Shown here: positions 5,130-5,814 of the stretch, in pieces | How the letters are laid out: each line of letters begins with the position of its first letter | Numbering within the stretch: the stretch's first letter is position 1 | Source of the DNA: Hydrogenothermaceae bacterium | GTDB taxonomy: Bacteria > Aquificota > Aquificia > Aquificales > Hydrogenothermaceae | Reading direction: 5' to 3' | Length of the DNA stretch: 5,814 nucleotides | NCBI GenBank assembly: GCA_026985705.1 | Contig: JALSPY010000006.1 | Coordinates: 1 to 5,814 of the forward strand | The notes under the pieces: model-generated | Databases searched by the model: none | Told to the model about the DNA's origin: nothing | What the model saw: the letters and a program-made list of their open reading frames with translations, nothing else | Position numbers and translations under genes: made by a program

Positions 5130-5615
5130 TTGGTAAATAAGATATGTGTATATCCGGGGACTTTTGACCCTGTTCATTATGGACATATTGATATAGTAAA
5201 AAGGGCTTTGAATGTTTTTGAATATGTTATAGTAGCAATAGCTGAAAATCCGAAAAAAAAACCTCTATTTTCAATTGAAGAAAGAGTTGATATGTTTAGA
5301 AAATCTGTTGAAGAATTCTCTGATAGAGTTATCATTGAAGCGTTTAATGGTTTACTAATAAATTTTATGAGAAAGTATAATACTAAAATAGTAGTTAGAG
5401 GTGTTAGACTCTTTACAGATTTTGAGTATGAGCTTCAGATAGCTATGACAAATTATAATTTAGATAAGGTAGAAACATTTTTTCTTATGCCTTCCCAAGA
5501 ATTAATACATATAAGCTCAACAATTGTTAAAGATATTGCATACCATCACGGAGATTTATCAAACTTAGTTCATCCATATGTTGAAAAAAAATTAAGGGAA
5601 AGGTTTAAGATATGA
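5130..5615 (+). CDS. coaD: Phosphopantetheine adenylyltransferase CoaD
   Basis: CoaD transfers AMP from ATP to 4'-phosphopantetheine, giving dephospho-CoA, the penultimate step of coenzyme A synthesis. The 161-residue length is typical. Motifs visible are YPGTFDPVHYGH (8-19, the nucleotidyltransferase TxGH-like signature with His16 and His19), a PKKKPLFSIEERVDM segment, KIVVRGVRLFTDFEYE (the substrate/ATP loop) and a C-terminal ISSTIVKDIA (usually ISSS or ISST). The start is the TTG at 5130-5132: an in-frame stop sits immediately before it, and the next Met would remove the nucleotide-binding motif. GAGGT at 5115-5119 is a plausible ribosome-binding site, about 10 bases upstream. Its stop overlaps the start of the following lipoprotein gene (ATGA), so the two are coupled. 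The upstream gene is separated by the hairpin region, so this starts a separate unit. Confidence 0.97.
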   Translation: MVNKICVYPGTFDPVHYGHIDIVKRALNVFEYVIVAIAENPKKKPLFSIEERVDMFRKSVEEFSDRVIIEAFNGLLINFMRKYNTKIVVRGVRLFTDFEYELQIAMTNYNLDKVETFFLMPSQELIHISSTIVKDIAYHHGDLSNLVHPYVEKKLRERFKI

Positions 5616-5814
5616 GAAGTATAAAAAATTTTTTCTTAGTTTTACTATTATTATTCTTATCAAACTGTGGATATAAAGCGATAGATTTTTCAGAGAGGAA
5701 AGCAACTGGAAAGTTAGATAAGGTTTTTTGTTTAGAAAGAATAAAAATGTCTTCTCCTGAGGCTAAATTAACGGACACACTTTACAGATATATATCCTCT
5801 GCTATTATATCTTC
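5612..5814 (+). CDS. Probable LptE-like outer-membrane lipoprotein (N-terminal part, runs off right edge)
   Basis: The ATG at 5612 overlaps the coaD stop (ATGA), and the frame stays open for 67 codons to the window edge. The protein begins MRSIKNFFLVLLLLFLSNCG: a basic N-terminus, a hydrophobic stretch (about 7-16) and a lipobox-like LSNC, with Cys19 as the likely lipidated residue. Asn at the -1 position is less usual than Gly, Ala or Ser. After CGYK comes LDKVFCLERIKMSSPEAKLTDTLYRYISSAI, a strand-then-helix layout like the start of LptE, the lipoprotein partner of LptD that delivers lipopolysaccharide to the outer membrane. The CGY/CGF opening is typical of LptE, but conservation is low and only the N-terminus is visible, so another lipoprotein family is possible. 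The lipoprotein call is fairly sure; LptE is tentative. Confidence 0.75.
   Translation, partial: MRSIKNFFLVLLLLFLSNCGYKAIDFSERKATGKLDKVFCLERIKMSSPEAKLTDTLYRYISSAIIS

Noticed and set aside
1..5814. Possible undescribed defence or mobile system
   Set aside because: Every gene in the window belongs to a recognised housekeeping or stress family, except the partly seen lipoprotein, which has a plausible family. No transposase, integrase, nuclease, toxin-antitoxin pair or CRISPR-like repeat was found.

Overview
The window looks like a conserved chromosomal segment of an AT-rich, thermophilic, Gram-negative bacterium, most likely a member of the Aquificales/Aquificota (for example a Hydrogenothermaceae-type genome). 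This is inferred from low GC, proteins rich in Lys/Glu/Ile, a ThiL fragment that closely resembles what I remember of Aquifex aeolicus ThiL, a DnaA signature of the 'FKRK-HTTV' type, and an outer-membrane-type lipoprotein. No database search was possible.

Layout. Positions 1-1737 are on the minus strand: dnaA (replication initiator, TTG start) is followed after a 2-base gap by the 5' part of thiL (thiamine-monophosphate kinase), which runs off the left edge. A 206-bp divergent intergenic region (1738-1943) carries a -10-like element for dnaA and a very good sigma-70-type promoter for dnaJ. Positions 1944-4837 are a tight plus-strand operon: dnaJ (co-chaperone), hspR (MerR-type heat-shock repressor), yjbQ (UPF0047, 'secondary thiamine-phosphate synthase' family) and aguB (N-carbamoylputrescine amidase), with gaps of 24, 2 and 6 bases. 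A 292-bp non-coding region (4838-5129) holds a striking 33-bp-arm inverted repeat with a U-tract, and a possible promoter for the next unit. The last unit is coaD (phosphopantetheine adenylyltransferase, TTG start), overlapping the start of a probable LptE-like lipoprotein gene cut by the right edge.

How the genes fit together. HspR probably represses its own operon, including dnaJ; a degenerate HAIR-like site lies exactly over the -35/spacer of the dnaJ promoter. The two downstream metabolic genes would then be co-expressed with the heat-shock genes: AguB makes putrescine, and polyamines are important in thermophiles. The two thiamine-related genes (thiL and yjbQ) lie in divergent units. I saw no mobile-element gene, CRISPR array, tRNA or rRNA, and no clear novel multigene system. 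The most unexplained sequence is the long hairpin at 4906-4990.
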